DNA of 27,505 nucleotides from JACGMN01 sp964522635 (GCA_964522635.1 CAZFWT010000016.1:1-27505), one strand, 5' to 3'; shown: positions 14,287-23,046, counted from the stretch's first letter. The notes: generated from the letters alone by a model not told the origin. Numbers and translations are program-made.

Positions 14287-15858
14287 TTACAGCGTCACCT
14301 TCTCGGGATACAATCGCTTCGCCGTTGCTAAGATCGCCGGTAACTCCGCGTCTTCTTCCGCTACTGCATCACCGATCTCTTCCGCGTTCAGCATGAAGGG
14401 CTCATCCAGAAGCACCCTCGCCGCCGTCAGCTCGATCGTTGACCAGCTCACCCTGCGTACCTCCCCCCCATATCGCTTCATGAGTACGTTTTTAAAGTAA
14501 TCACGCGTCTGCTCCGGCGCATTGGCCACCGCGTAGGAGACTCGGTCGGGCAGCGCAGTCCAATCCACGCCCGGCACGGCACGCTCCACGAAGGCGAGCG
14601 AATCGGAGGGATTGAAAAGCGCATTGCTCTTCATGCCTCTTTCCTCGTCCAGATAGAACAGTGAGGACTCATCGAGCAGTGCATATTGGTTGCAGATACC
14701 GATGCCCTCCGCGGGAGTTCTCGGATCGTAATTCACCAGCAATGCGAGCTTCGTCACCCAGTCGATACCATCAACGTATTTCTCGAGCCGTCGCGCTTCC
14801 AAATCAGACAGGAGCTCAGCGAAGCAGGTGAGCCCGATCGTATCCCACCTGCTCGGGCCGTGCTCCTCCGATTCCTGCAGCCGCTCCACAGCGTCCAGAT
14901 AGAACTGCAAAATGGCAACCGCGTCGGTTCGCTCCCCGCTCTTCAGCTTTATCCGCCACTCGCATGACTTTGTATCCCGTGCGAGCCGCTTGAAGGTGCT
15001 CACGGGATCTTCGAGCTCCGGCGCGCCGGCCAGAAAACCCTGCTCAAAAGCTCGGATCACCAGCGCCTGCATGATGTCGCGCAGGAAGAGCGCATAGTCA
15101 GAGCGGAGTGCCTCACAATGGATATCATGGAGCCGCCAGTAGTGGTGTGCAGCATGCGGCTGATCGCGTGTGTTGAGGATGCCGCGGCTCGTGGTGGTCG
15201 AGAGTGAGGACTTCCGCGTGACAAACAGCGCACGTGGCGAGATCACGAACTTCACACCATCTTCTCCGGTGAAGTCGCCGGAAACCACATCGCCACCACC
15301 GGTGAACACAATTCGCGTCACGATCCAGGGGATAAGCGCGCGTTCCACCCTGCTCCAGTCTGCACATGCGGCCCGAGTGGTGATGAAGTTCCCATGGGTG
15401 GCGTAGGTCTTGGTCGTTATCGTCCGCCGTTTGCCGCTTCGTGCACCCGATTCGAGGTTACCGAAGGAATTGGCCACGTTGTTTTTATGGACCACCACGC
15501 TCTCCTGTAACACTATCCCCGCCTCACGGGCGCCGACAACAGCATAGATCTCCGAGGCTTTGTCGTACGCGACCGCGTCAAACGGGTTATTGTACGAGGG
15601 CGTCGCGATCTCGAGATGGCCCATATCGTTATAGATTCGCGAGCCATTATTGGCGAACGAAGACTGTATCCGCGCCTCATGCAGCTCCTGCGAGGTCTCC
15701 ATGCCGAGGTCCCACGCTACCTCTCGTGAGATCAGCCGCCATTTCAAGCCCTGAATCGCGGTGTTCGCCAGCAATGAGGGATTGAGATGCCCTTTCCCGC
15801 TCACCGGGTATTCCTGCTCGATGCCTCGTATCTTCGTCTCCGTTCCTGTCCGCGGCAC
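14287..15858 (-). CDS. PafA/Dop-family protein B (Dop-like spacing)
   Basis: The 523-residue protein belongs to the Pup ligase/depupylase family, carboxylate-amine ligases that bind ATP. It has the N-terminal GIEQEY (Glu14, Glu16; GxExE in the family), NNGSRIYNDMGHLEIATP with Asp78 where Dop has its catalytic Asp95, and KNNV at 125-128. NTRDQPHA (229-236) matches NTRDEPHA, EWRIKLKSGERTDAVAIL matches the family's 'R.VRLA.GR' strand, and VDGIDWVTK the IDWVIK stretch. The Tyr-x-Asp-to-His spacing equals Dop, not PafA, but the long Dop loop is absent. Two conserved acids are altered: SHEN is THGN (Gly156) and RDEP is RDQP (Gln233). A GTG start with GGGAG upstream is used. It follows protein A by 84 bases. 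Activity could be ligase, protease or a regulator. Confidence 0.82.
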   Translation of the reverse strand: MPRTGTETKIRGIEQEYPVSGKGHLNPSLLANTAIQGLKWRLISREVAWDLGMETSQELHEARIQSSFANNGSRIYNDMGHLEIATPSYNNPFDAVAYDKASEIYAVVGAREAGIVLQESVVVHKNNVANSFGNLESGARSGKRRTITTKTYATHGNFITTRAACADWSRVERALIPWIVTRIVFTGGGDVVSGDFTGEDGVKFVISPRALFVTRKSSLSTTTSRGILNTRDQPHAAHHYWRLHDIHCEALRSDYALFLRDIMQALVIRAFEQGFLAGAPELEDPVSTFKRLARDTKSCEWRIKLKSGERTDAVAILQFYLDAVERLQESEEHGPSRWDTIGLTCFAELLSDLEARRLEKYVDGIDWVTKLALLVNYDPRTPAEGIGICNQYALLDESSLFYLDEERGMKSNALFNPSDSLAFVERAVPGVDWTALPDRVSYAVANAPEQTRDYFKNVLMKRYGGEVRRVSWSTIELTAARVLLDEPFMLNAEEIGDAVAEEDAELPAILATAKRLYPEKVTL

Positions 15859-15942
15859 CTATTTCTCTCCCTTATCTTTTTTATTCGCCAGACGCAACCA
15901 CGCCCTGCAACCAGAGCACACGGTCGGCCACGCAGTGAGTGC

Positions 15943-17697
15943 TCACTCGTCCTGATTACTGCGCTCCTCACGATGGATCTCCTCGATCTTCTCCTGTATC
16001 GAGGCCGCATTCCAACCGTCCAGGTTATCGAACCGGAAGGTTCGGTTTTGCGCGTACATTAAATAATCCAGGTACGGATTGCGCACGATTCGATTCCGGA
16101 TCTCGCGGGTTATCTCGTCCTCCCAGCCCCGAATATCCTCCTCCTCCGCAAGCAACCGTACGAGCACCTGTCGCGAGCCCTCTCCTCTGCTACGCTCGCG
16201 GAAAAAGACCACCACCGCACTGGGCATTCGCGCGAGCTCCGGGTACCGCTCAAAGAGGCGCGCGTACTCCTCGCTGCTCGGCCGGCTCATATCGATCTTC
16301 ACTTCCGGCTCTCTGTTGATCGTTATTTTGTTCCAGCTCAGCGTGGCATTCTCGAATTCCGCCGCTAGCCGCACCCGTAACTCAGCTCGTGAGTTCTTCG
16401 GTGGAAAGAGCAATGCCTCCCCCAGATCCTCCTCAGTCAGCAGCCGCTCCGCTCCGATCGCCTCCGCAACGCACTCGTATAAATCATGGTCGCAGAGATT
16501 GGTGTAATCGAACGATGCGGAGATCTCGCGCTCCACCAGCTCGTCCATCGGGTACATGTTCCGGTAATCGAACTTTCCCCTGGGGATAGTGCGGTATTCA
16601 AACTCATCCAGTGCATGCTTGATCGCCCAGCGCTTCATCAACCACTCAACCCGTCGATAGACGTAGGGGTCCTCCAGCAAGCCCTGCGCCAACTTGTCGC
16701 AGAGTCGTTTGAAGGTGTCCAGGGCGTATTTGTCCCAGTAGGACACTTCCCGCTCCTCGAATAACTCCTCGATCGCGGCAAGATAATGGCTCGAGAGATA
16801 ATCGGTCGCGGTCTCCGATCGCCCGTTAATCAATTTGACCCGCCACTCGCCCTCGGTATTCTCCGAGAGATCCTTGAAGGTCTGCAGCGGGTTCCACAGA
16901 TCCTCAACCTGCGTGATCTTCCCCGATTCGATCGCGTCGATGACGTACGACGTTATCGCATTGCAGAGCAGTCGTGTTACTTCCGAACGGACGCCTTCGC
17001 CTGACGTGACATGCACGCGATAGAAGTCCTTGGTGCTCAGCGGCTCGTCTCTGGTCGAGAGAATCGGCCACTGCGAGGGCGATTCCGTGATCACGCGGCG
17101 AGCAACCATTGCTTTGGGCGAGAGGACGTATTTTATGCCATCCTTATCCGCGACGTAGCCGCCCGCGCCGAAGAAGAGCTTCCGAATGATCAGATAGGGA
17201 ATGAGTAGATGCTCGCGCCCCACAAATTTCTTCCGCTCCACCAGGTACGACTCATGAGTGCCCCTGCTGTACCGCTTATCGATCTCTACGTTCGCCTTCC
17301 AGCACTGGATATGCGTCAGCCGACTCCGCCGCCGGCGCAATTTCTCCTGATACTTATCGTTCGTGCGTTCCACACCGATCTGCATGTACAGCTCGGCCGC
17401 TTTGTCATACTTGAGCACGTCGAACGCGGTGCGGCATTCCGGTGTGGCGATCTCGAGATGCCCGCCTGTACAGATGTAAATACGCGAGCCGTTCCGCAGA
17501 AAGCCGTCGTTCCGCCGCCGTAGCTTCGAGCAGACCGCGGAAACGCCGTCGAAGAACTCGTACGTATCGAGCGCGTGAATGACTTCGTCAACATGATAGA
17601 ATCGTGCATACCGGTACAGACCAGGCGAATCTGAGCTGAGCCCCACGCGAAATTCGTGCTCGAGTCCTTGCCATCGGCTCAGATCAACCCGTTCCAT
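15943..17697 (-). CDS. PafA/Dop-family protein A (ligase-like, Asp to Cys)
   Basis: The 584-residue protein is a second PafA/Dop relative. Its motifs are QGLEHEF (Glu13, Glu15), RNGSRIYICTGGHLEIATPEC, SRGTHESYLVER (matching GSHENYL, with Glu149), STRDEP (214-219), YRVHV and EWRVKLINGRSETATDYL. The Tyr-to-His spacing is that of PafA (YLDVGSHPEY), but the residue matching PafA's catalytic Asp64 (C. glutamicum numbering) is Cys76. PATPEC is fully kept. A C-terminal extension of about 100 residues beyond bacterial PafA (about 450-480) includes arginine-rich helices. It begins 14 bases after the ATPase stop, so the two are co-transcribed. As the better-conserved copy it is my candidate ligase, but the Asp loss leaves this open. 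Confidence 0.83.
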   Translation of the reverse strand: MERVDLSRWQGLEHEFRVGLSSDSPGLYRYARFYHVDEVIHALDTYEFFDGVSAVCSKLRRRNDGFLRNGSRIYICTGGHLEIATPECRTAFDVLKYDKAAELYMQIGVERTNDKYQEKLRRRRSRLTHIQCWKANVEIDKRYSRGTHESYLVERKKFVGREHLLIPYLIIRKLFFGAGGYVADKDGIKYVLSPKAMVARRVITESPSQWPILSTRDEPLSTKDFYRVHVTSGEGVRSEVTRLLCNAITSYVIDAIESGKITQVEDLWNPLQTFKDLSENTEGEWRVKLINGRSETATDYLSSHYLAAIEELFEEREVSYWDKYALDTFKRLCDKLAQGLLEDPYVYRRVEWLMKRWAIKHALDEFEYRTIPRGKFDYRNMYPMDELVEREISASFDYTNLCDHDLYECVAEAIGAERLLTEEDLGEALLFPPKNSRAELRVRLAAEFENATLSWNKITINREPEVKIDMSRPSSEEYARLFERYPELARMPSAVVVFFRERSRGEGSRQVLVRLLAEEEDIRGWEDEITREIRNRIVRNPYLDYLMYAQNRTFRFDNLDGWNAASIQEKIEEIHREERSNQDE

Positions 17698-17711
17698 GGT
17701 TCACTCGGCGC

Positions 17712-19343
17712 TCAGAAATGCATGCCCGTCTCTTCCTCGCGCGCCTCTTCAAAGCCTGATGCCAGCATCTCCTCCGCGCGCCGCTGCACGAACTTGTCAA
17801 ACCCTTCTTTCAGGTGCCGCAAGTCCACGCCGATCTCATCGGTGTGCTTGTAGCGCTTCAGCAGTTCCTTGGCACGCTCTCCCACATCCAGAATCGTTGA
17901 AAGACCCTCACGCTCCCACATCTGCTTCAGCGCCGCATCGCCGATCGCGCCCTTCTTCATCATGAGCATCGTCCGCTCCTCCAGGGCCTTGTCACGCGCA
18001 TAGCCGAAGATCTGCGCAACGAACCGTCCGGTAATGGTGTTCTCGCGCTTGATTCGACCGATCTCCGTCTCCACGTAGACATCAGCGTACAGGTAGTTGC
18101 TGAGCTCTTTTACCAGATACGCACGAGCCGCCTCCTCGCTTCCCTTATCCTTTACTAGGTACTGGTCGATGGGGACGCGCTCGGCATAGATGGGCAGAAT
18201 GGATATTGTCGCTTCTCGATCAGGCTTCGGGACCTCAATGATCTTATCAAATCGCGATCGGAAAGCGGAATCAATGAGATGCAGGCGGTTGGTCGCCCCG
18301 ATAACAGTCAGGTGTGGATGAAGTGCATAAAAGCCATCGAGGATATCGAGCAGTTGGCCGGTAACACGTTCAGGCGCACCAGAGGATCCGGCGAACATGC
18401 CTCGTTCCTGGGCGAGCGCATCGATCTCGTCAAAGAAGATAACGCCGTAGTCGATCTCGCCCTCATCCAATTTCTCGTTCGTCGCCTTGAAGACCATACG
18501 CACGTTCCGCTCCGACTCACCCAGCCACATGCTGAAGAGCTCGCCAGCGCCCACCTTCACGAACTCGCAATTGGGCAGTGCCGAGGCCAGCGCCTTCGCA
18601 CACATCGTCTTCCCGCAGCCGGGCGGGCCGTACATCAGAATCCGGCGCGAGTTCTCTCCGAATTTCGTGTAGTCGCCGGGATTGAGCATAGGGAGAATGA
18701 TGCTTTTGACCAACTCCTGTTTCACGCCCGTCAGGCCGCCGATGTCCTTGAAGCTCACGCCCGGGCTCTTCGTCACCTCGTATCGGGAATATTCACGTGT
18801 CCGGTACGTGCGTTTGATATCGAGCGTTCCGGGAAGCAGGCCGACCTTCATGCCTTCCCGTATCGACCCGCGTTCGTCCTCCTTGAGCCGCTTATAGATC
18901 CTGCCGCGGCCACGGCCAGTAGATATCTCCGCGATCCAGCCCCCCTCATCCTCATCCTTACGCAGCTCTTCAATCTCGCCAACCTCTAAATCCACCATGC
19001 GATCGAAGACGCTCGTAATGCCAATGGAAAAACCACTGGGGTTACTTTTATCCGGAATTCGGCCGATGAACACGAACTTTCCCTCCTGGAGCTGCTCAAG
19101 CTCATCATCGCTGAGCGGACCATAGGGTAAGGCCTTCAATGCACCATTCAGATTCACCAGTGCGCCCTCGGGCAGTTGCTCAACCACAAAGCCGCAATCT
19201 AAGGGTGGTGATCGCGATTTCGAGACGAGCCGCTCCAGATCCTCTTTATACGCCTCCGTCTCATCGTATTTCCGACGCAAGCGACGATACTCGCTCTCCA
19301 GCCGCTCATATTCGTAGCGGGGGATATAATCCTCCTGTGCCAT
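17712..19343 (-). CDS. ARC/Mpa-like proteasomal AAA+ ATPase
   Basis: The 543-residue protein has the plan of ARC/Mpa, which unfolds Pup-tagged proteins and feeds them to the 20S proteasome. Residues 8-45 form a coiled coil; 48-180 look like two OB folds (FVFIGRIPDKSNPSGF and a second); the AAA domain follows. It has SFKDIGGL, Walker A GPPGCGKT (239-246), pore loop FSMWLGES (Trp-Leu-Gly in place of Tyr-Val-Gly), Walker B VIFFDEID (301-308), sensor 1 GATNR (349-353) and FRSRFDK with finger arginines. The insert TGRFVAQIFGYARDKALEE resembles the Mpa small domain. Family length is 590-610. The C terminus ends GMHF, a weak match to the HbYX proteasome-docking motif (hydrophobic-Tyr-any). A TATA box 30 bases upstream fits a leaderless start. 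Confidence 0.85.
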   Translation of the reverse strand: MAQEDYIPRYEYERLESEYRRLRRKYDETEAYKEDLERLVSKSRSPPLDCGFVVEQLPEGALVNLNGALKALPYGPLSDDELEQLQEGKFVFIGRIPDKSNPSGFSIGITSVFDRMVDLEVGEIEELRKDEDEGGWIAEISTGRGRGRIYKRLKEDERGSIREGMKVGLLPGTLDIKRTYRTREYSRYEVTKSPGVSFKDIGGLTGVKQELVKSIILPMLNPGDYTKFGENSRRILMYGPPGCGKTMCAKALASALPNCEFVKVGAGELFSMWLGESERNVRMVFKATNEKLDEGEIDYGVIFFDEIDALAQERGMFAGSSGAPERVTGQLLDILDGFYALHPHLTVIGATNRLHLIDSAFRSRFDKIIEVPKPDREATISILPIYAERVPIDQYLVKDKGSEEAARAYLVKELSNYLYADVYVETEIGRIKRENTITGRFVAQIFGYARDKALEERTMLMMKKGAIGDAALKQMWEREGLSTILDVGERAKELLKRYKHTDEIGVDLRHLKEGFDKFVQRRAEEMLASGFEEAREEETGMHF

Positions 19344-19369
19344 AGTCTCTATGGGTATCTAGCGTCCAG

Positions 19370-19379
19370 AATTATAAAA
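19370..19379 (-). promoter_or_regulatory. TATA box for the ATPase-ligase transcript
   Basis: TTTTTATAAT on the minus strand lies about 30 bases before the ATG at 19343, implying a leaderless message that starts the Pup-like cluster. It is back-to-back with the PhoU-like promoter. Confidence 0.5.
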
Positions 19380-19401
19380 ATCCTGTGCCGTTCCTCTACG
19401 G

Positions 19402-19410
19402 TTATATAAT
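19402..19410 (+). promoter_or_regulatory. TATA box for the PhoU-like gene
   Basis: TTATATAAT is about 38 bases before the ATG at 19444; a second box CTTAAATATA at 19415-19424 is closer. GAGGTG (19427-19432) follows. Confidence 0.5.
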
Positions 19411-19443
19411 AACGCTTAAATATATAGAGGTGTATGGAAAGGT

Positions 19444-20475
19444 ATGGTCATGAAAGCTGAGAAGCGTAAAGTACAACTCACCGGCGGTTCTACCTATACC
19501 ATCTCCCTTCCTATTAAATGGGCGCGGGAAGCTGAGGTCAAGCAGGGCGACGAGCTCCTCCTCGTACAGCAGCGTGACAGTTCGCTCCTCATCACACCCG
19601 TGAGGGAGGGCGAAGAGCGCGTGAGGTATGCTGAGCTTACCCTCTCGGAAAGTGAGCAGTTCGAGGACCATTTCAGATATCTCATTGCCCATTACCTCGT
19701 GGGCTACGATGTCGTGAAGCTGCTTTCGCCGGGCGGCTTCGAGGCTGAGGCGCGCAAACGGATCAAGGCAGAGGTGAGGAAGCGACTCATCGGCATGGAG
19801 GTCGTGGGCGAATCCTCGAAAGAGATCGTGCTCAAGAGTTTCCTGAAATATGAGGATTTCACGCTCCGGGATGCCATCCAGAGTATGTCCAAGATCATCA
19901 TCGCCATGCTCGAGGATGCGATCTTGGCGCTCGAGCTGGGCGATAAGAACAGGGCAAGAGATGTCATTGAGCGCGATAACGAGATCGACCGATTCTACTT
20001 GCTCCTGGTACGACAGCTCAAAGCCACGGTCAGTGATCATGAGCTCGCGAAGAAGATCGAGATGAGCGGGCAACGGGACAGCCTCGGCTACCGGATCGTG
20101 GTGAAGAATATGGAGCGGATGGGTGATCATGTTGAGCGAATCGCGAAGCACGCGCTGATGATGAGTGCGCCCGTGTGCGTTGAGAACATCAGGGAGAGTG
20201 GGACGAGCACGAAGTTGCTCTTCCTGAAGACCCTGGACTCGTTACGGAAGCGTGACGTGAAGATGGCGAATGAGGCGATCCGTGATGCAAATCAGCTGAT
20301 CGACCGCGTGAACGAGATAAATGAGCGTACTCTGGCAGAAGAGTTGAGTGTGACCGATAAGATTCACGCATTTGCGATCATCGAGAGCCTGGGCAAGATC
20401 GCGAAGTATTGCGAAGATATCGCGGAGATAACGATCAATCTGGGCATTGAGGCCCCGGGCGAGGAGACCTGGTAA
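19444..20475 (+). CDS. archaeal PhoU-family regulator with SpoVT/AbrB domain
   Basis: This 343-residue protein starts with an AbrB/MazE-like swapped-hairpin DNA-binding domain (KRKVQLTGGSTYTISLPIKWA to LLIT, about 4-55). Two PhoU-like helical repeats follow: the first around VGYDVVKLL to DKNRARDVIERDNEIDRFY, the second from MERMGDHVERIAKHAL. PhoU repeats bind metals through paired acidic motifs, and 'DNEIDR' and 'RMGDHVERIA' are typical. Such archaeal proteins are thought to regulate phosphate uptake by DNA binding, but no pst genes are in the window. ATG at 19450 is an alternative start two codons later. It diverges from the Pup-like cluster. Confidence 0.9.
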   Translation: MVMKAEKRKVQLTGGSTYTISLPIKWAREAEVKQGDELLLVQQRDSSLLITPVREGEERVRYAELTLSESEQFEDHFRYLIAHYLVGYDVVKLLSPGGFEAEARKRIKAEVRKRLIGMEVVGESSKEIVLKSFLKYEDFTLRDAIQSMSKIIIAMLEDAILALELGDKNRARDVIERDNEIDRFYLLLVRQLKATVSDHELAKKIEMSGQRDSLGYRIVVKNMERMGDHVERIAKHALMMSAPVCVENIRESGTSTKLLFLKTLDSLRKRDVKMANEAIRDANQLIDRVNEINERTLAEELSVTDKIHAFAIIESLGKIAKYCEDIAEITINLGIEAPGEETW

Positions 20476-20503
20476 CGATAACGTCCTGTCTGTCCCGCGA
20501 GAT

Positions 20504-20512
20504 GATTTAAAG
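20504..20512 (+). promoter_or_regulatory. TATA box for SRP54 gene
   Basis: GATTTAAAG is about 50 bases before the ATG at 20559, with a GGAG motif in the short leader. Confidence 0.45.
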
Positions 20513-20558
20513 GGTAGTAAGTCGAATCTACAAGTAACGTGAGCGAATGGAGTAGACG

Positions 20559-21896
20559 ATGCTTGGACGGTTGAGCAGCTCGCTGAAGGAGACAATCCAG
20601 AAGATCGCAAAGGCCAAGCGGATCGACAAACAGACGGTTGAGGAGCTCGTGCGGGACATTCAGCGGGCTTTGATCCAGGCGGATGTGAAGATCGCGCTGG
20701 TGAAAGAGCTCTCGGATCGCATTCGTGAGCGGAGCTTGACTGAGAAGCCGACCCTCAGTCCGCGTGAGCACGTGATCAAGGTGGTTTATGAGGAATTAAT
20801 CACTATTCTGGGCACGGGTGTTGACGTGCCGCTGGGCTCGCAGAAGATCATGATGGTCGGGTTGCACGGCACGGGGAAGACCTCGTCGTGCGCGAAACTG
20901 GCACGGTATTTCCAGAAGAAGGGCTTGAAGCCCGCGGTGATCTGTGCTGATGTCTACCGGCCCGCAGCTTCCGACCAGCTCCGGCAATTGTGCGACTCGA
21001 TCGGTGTGCCCTTTTATGACGGCGCCAATCTGCCACCCGGGAGGAGCGTGACGGATATCGTTACGGCAGGCGTCAAAGCGTTCGAGAAGTATGATGTCAA
21101 GATCATCGATACCGCCGGTCGGCACGCGCTGGAAGCGGAGATGATCGAGGAGATAAAGGAGATCGGAGCGCGGATCAAGCCGGAACATCGCTTCCTCGTT
21201 CTGGACGCGGCCATTGGACAGCAGGCGTCGGTGCAGGCACGCGCATTCGATGCCGCGGTGGGTATCACGGGCATCATTATAACGAAGATGGATGGCACGG
21301 CGAAGGGCGGTGGCGCGCTCTCCGCGGTCTCCGAGACGAACTCCGGGGTGGCCTTCATAGGTACCGGCGAGAAGGTGGACGATTTCGAGAAATTCGAGTC
21401 TGATCGGTTCATCTCGCGGCTGCTCGGCATGGGCGATATCAAATCGCTGATCGAGATGGCTGAGGAGAGTCTGACCGAGAAGGAGGTGGATGCGGACATC
21501 CTCAAGGGTAAGTTCACCTTGAATGATCTGTACAAGCAGCTGGAAGCGGTGCGGAAGATGGGGCCCTTCAAGAAGATCATGCAGATGATGCCCCTGGGCG
21601 GTTTGGGCGTCGATATCAATGATGAGATGTACCAGATCACCGAGGATAAATTGGGGCGATTCCGGGTGATTATGGATTCGATGACCGAGGAAGAGCTGAA
21701 TGACCCGAAGATCATCGACGGCTCACGGCTACGGCGCATCGCGCGTGGGGCGGGCACGACCACGGCAGAGGTGAGCTCGCTGCTCAAGTATCACCGCATG
21801 ATGCAGAAGATGATGAAGCAGTTTGGTAAAGGCCGCGGGAAACTGCCGGCGATGAAAGGGATGCCGCTCGGTAAACTGATGGACATGATGAAGTAA
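20559..21896 (+). CDS. srp54: signal recognition particle GTPase SRP54
   Basis: SRP54 binds signal sequences on nascent proteins and 7S RNA and docks with FtsY at the membrane. The 445-residue protein has the N domain helices (1-90), then the GTPase G domain: G1 GLHGTGKTSSCAKLA near 101, DVYRPAASDQL near 130, DTAGRHALE near 183, and TKMDGTAKGGGALS near 243, the SRP-specific G4/G5 zone. The M domain follows (from about 320), Met-rich, with LGRFRVIMDSMTEEE, DGSRLRRIARGAGT and a terminal methionine-rich helix (MMQKMMKQFG...). Length is normal for archaea (about 440-450). The gene converges with purM 40 bases beyond its stop. Confidence 0.96.
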   Translation: MLGRLSSSLKETIQKIAKAKRIDKQTVEELVRDIQRALIQADVKIALVKELSDRIRERSLTEKPTLSPREHVIKVVYEELITILGTGVDVPLGSQKIMMVGLHGTGKTSSCAKLARYFQKKGLKPAVICADVYRPAASDQLRQLCDSIGVPFYDGANLPPGRSVTDIVTAGVKAFEKYDVKIIDTAGRHALEAEMIEEIKEIGARIKPEHRFLVLDAAIGQQASVQARAFDAAVGITGIIITKMDGTAKGGGALSAVSETNSGVAFIGTGEKVDDFEKFESDRFISRLLGMGDIKSLIEMAEESLTEKEVDADILKGKFTLNDLYKQLEAVRKMGPFKKIMQMMPLGGLGVDINDEMYQITEDKLGRFRVIMDSMTEEELNDPKIIDGSRLRRIARGAGTTTAEVSSLLKYHRMMQKMMKQFGKGRGKLPAMKGMPLGKLMDMMK

Positions 21897-21936
21897 CGGT
21901 TCGCTCACGGCTTATCAAGGCACTATCGAACGAAGG

Positions 21937-22920
21937 TTACACGATCCGCACGTCACCGACTTTAATTCCTTTCCTCTTGGCCACGACCTCGCCGACGATT
22001 TGACCGCCGGTTATTCGTAGCGCTTCCCGCTTCGCATGCTCGGGAATCACCACCGCGAAGCCCATTCCCATGTTGAACGTCTTATACATCTCCTCAGCAG
22101 TGATGTCGCCCTGCTCCTGAAGGAACGCAAAGATCGCCTGCGGCTCGAACGGATTGTAAATATCGTAGCCGAGCTCGGTAATTCGGGTCAGCTTGAGGAA
22201 TCCGCTGCCCGTGATATGTGCCGCGCCATGCACCTCGCAGCGCGCCATCAGCTCCAGGACCTCCGTATAGATCCTCGTCGGTGTGAGCAGCTCAGCACCT
22301 ATGCTCTGCTCGGGGTTCGGCGGGAACGGATCGGTATACGCAAACCCCGCGGATTCAACCACCTTCCGGGCGAGCGTCAAGCCGTTGCTGTGGACGCCTG
22401 CACTTCTGAGCCCCATGACGAGGTCGCCCACCTCGATCTTCTCGCCCGTGATTACCCGGTCTTTATGCACATAACCGACACAGGTTCCCGAGAGGTCTAA
22501 ACCGTTGACCAGTTCCGGTAATATCGCCGTCTCGCCGCTCACGATATAAATATCGGCGAGTTCCGCACCGGCTTCCAGACCCCTGGCCACCGCCACCGCG
22601 ACCTGCTCATCGGGCCGATCGATCGCGAGATAATCAACGAAGGCGAGTGGTGTCGCACCGAGACAGTACAGGTCATTCACGTTCATCGCGACGCAGTCGA
22701 TCCCGATGGTATCCCACTTCCCGAGCTGCTCCGCAATGAGCACCTTCGAGCCCACACCATCGGTCGATATCGCGATGAGATGGAAGGGATCAAACGGGAG
22801 CTCGAAGAGCCCGGCAAAGCCCTGTAAGCCCGTCTGCCGCGTGATCATTTCAGAGATCGCTTTGACCACGCCGTGCTCCTTCGTGATATCCACTCCCGCC
22901 TTCGCGTACGTCCACCGCAT
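21937..22920 (-). CDS. purM: phosphoribosylformylglycinamidine cyclo-ligase (AIR synthetase)
   Basis: PurM closes the imidazole ring of FGAM with ATP, the fifth step of purine synthesis. The 327-residue protein has YAKAGVDI at the start, AISTDGVGSKVLIAEQ, IGIDCVAMNVNDLYCLGATPLAFVDYLA and IVSGETAILPE. MGLRSAGVHSNGLTLARKVV is followed by an ARCEVHGAAHITGSGFLKLTR turn, near the family order, and AVVIPEHAKREA ends the fold. Length is slightly short of bacterial PurM (about 345) but normal for archaea. The ATG at 22920 lies about 30 bases from an upstream TTTAAC element, suggesting a leaderless message. It and the ATP-grasp gene share the strand but are 126 bases apart. Confidence 0.95.
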   Translation of the reverse strand: MRWTYAKAGVDITKEHGVVKAISEMITRQTGLQGFAGLFELPFDPFHLIAISTDGVGSKVLIAEQLGKWDTIGIDCVAMNVNDLYCLGATPLAFVDYLAIDRPDEQVAVAVARGLEAGAELADIYIVSGETAILPELVNGLDLSGTCVGYVHKDRVITGEKIEVGDLVMGLRSAGVHSNGLTLARKVVESAGFAYTDPFPPNPEQSIGAELLTPTRIYTEVLELMARCEVHGAAHITGSGFLKLTRITELGYDIYNPFEPQAIFAFLQEQGDITAEEMYKTFNMGMGFAVVIPEHAKREALRITGGQIVGEVVAKRKGIKVGDVRIV

Positions 22921-22944
22921 AGCATAGTGAGATTGGTAACCCAG

Positions 22945-22956
22945 CAGTTAAAGCTT
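22945..22956 (-). promoter_or_regulatory. TATA-like element for purM
   Basis: AAGCTTTAACTG on the minus strand is about 30 bases before the purM ATG, suggesting purM has its own leaderless promoter. Confidence 0.4.
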
Positions 22957-23046
22957 GCCGAGAACATGTATAGGATACCACAAATCTTTTGGGATGCCGG
23001 GCGGCACTAACAATCCAGCAAAAGGCGGCACGAGCTCCAGATATTC

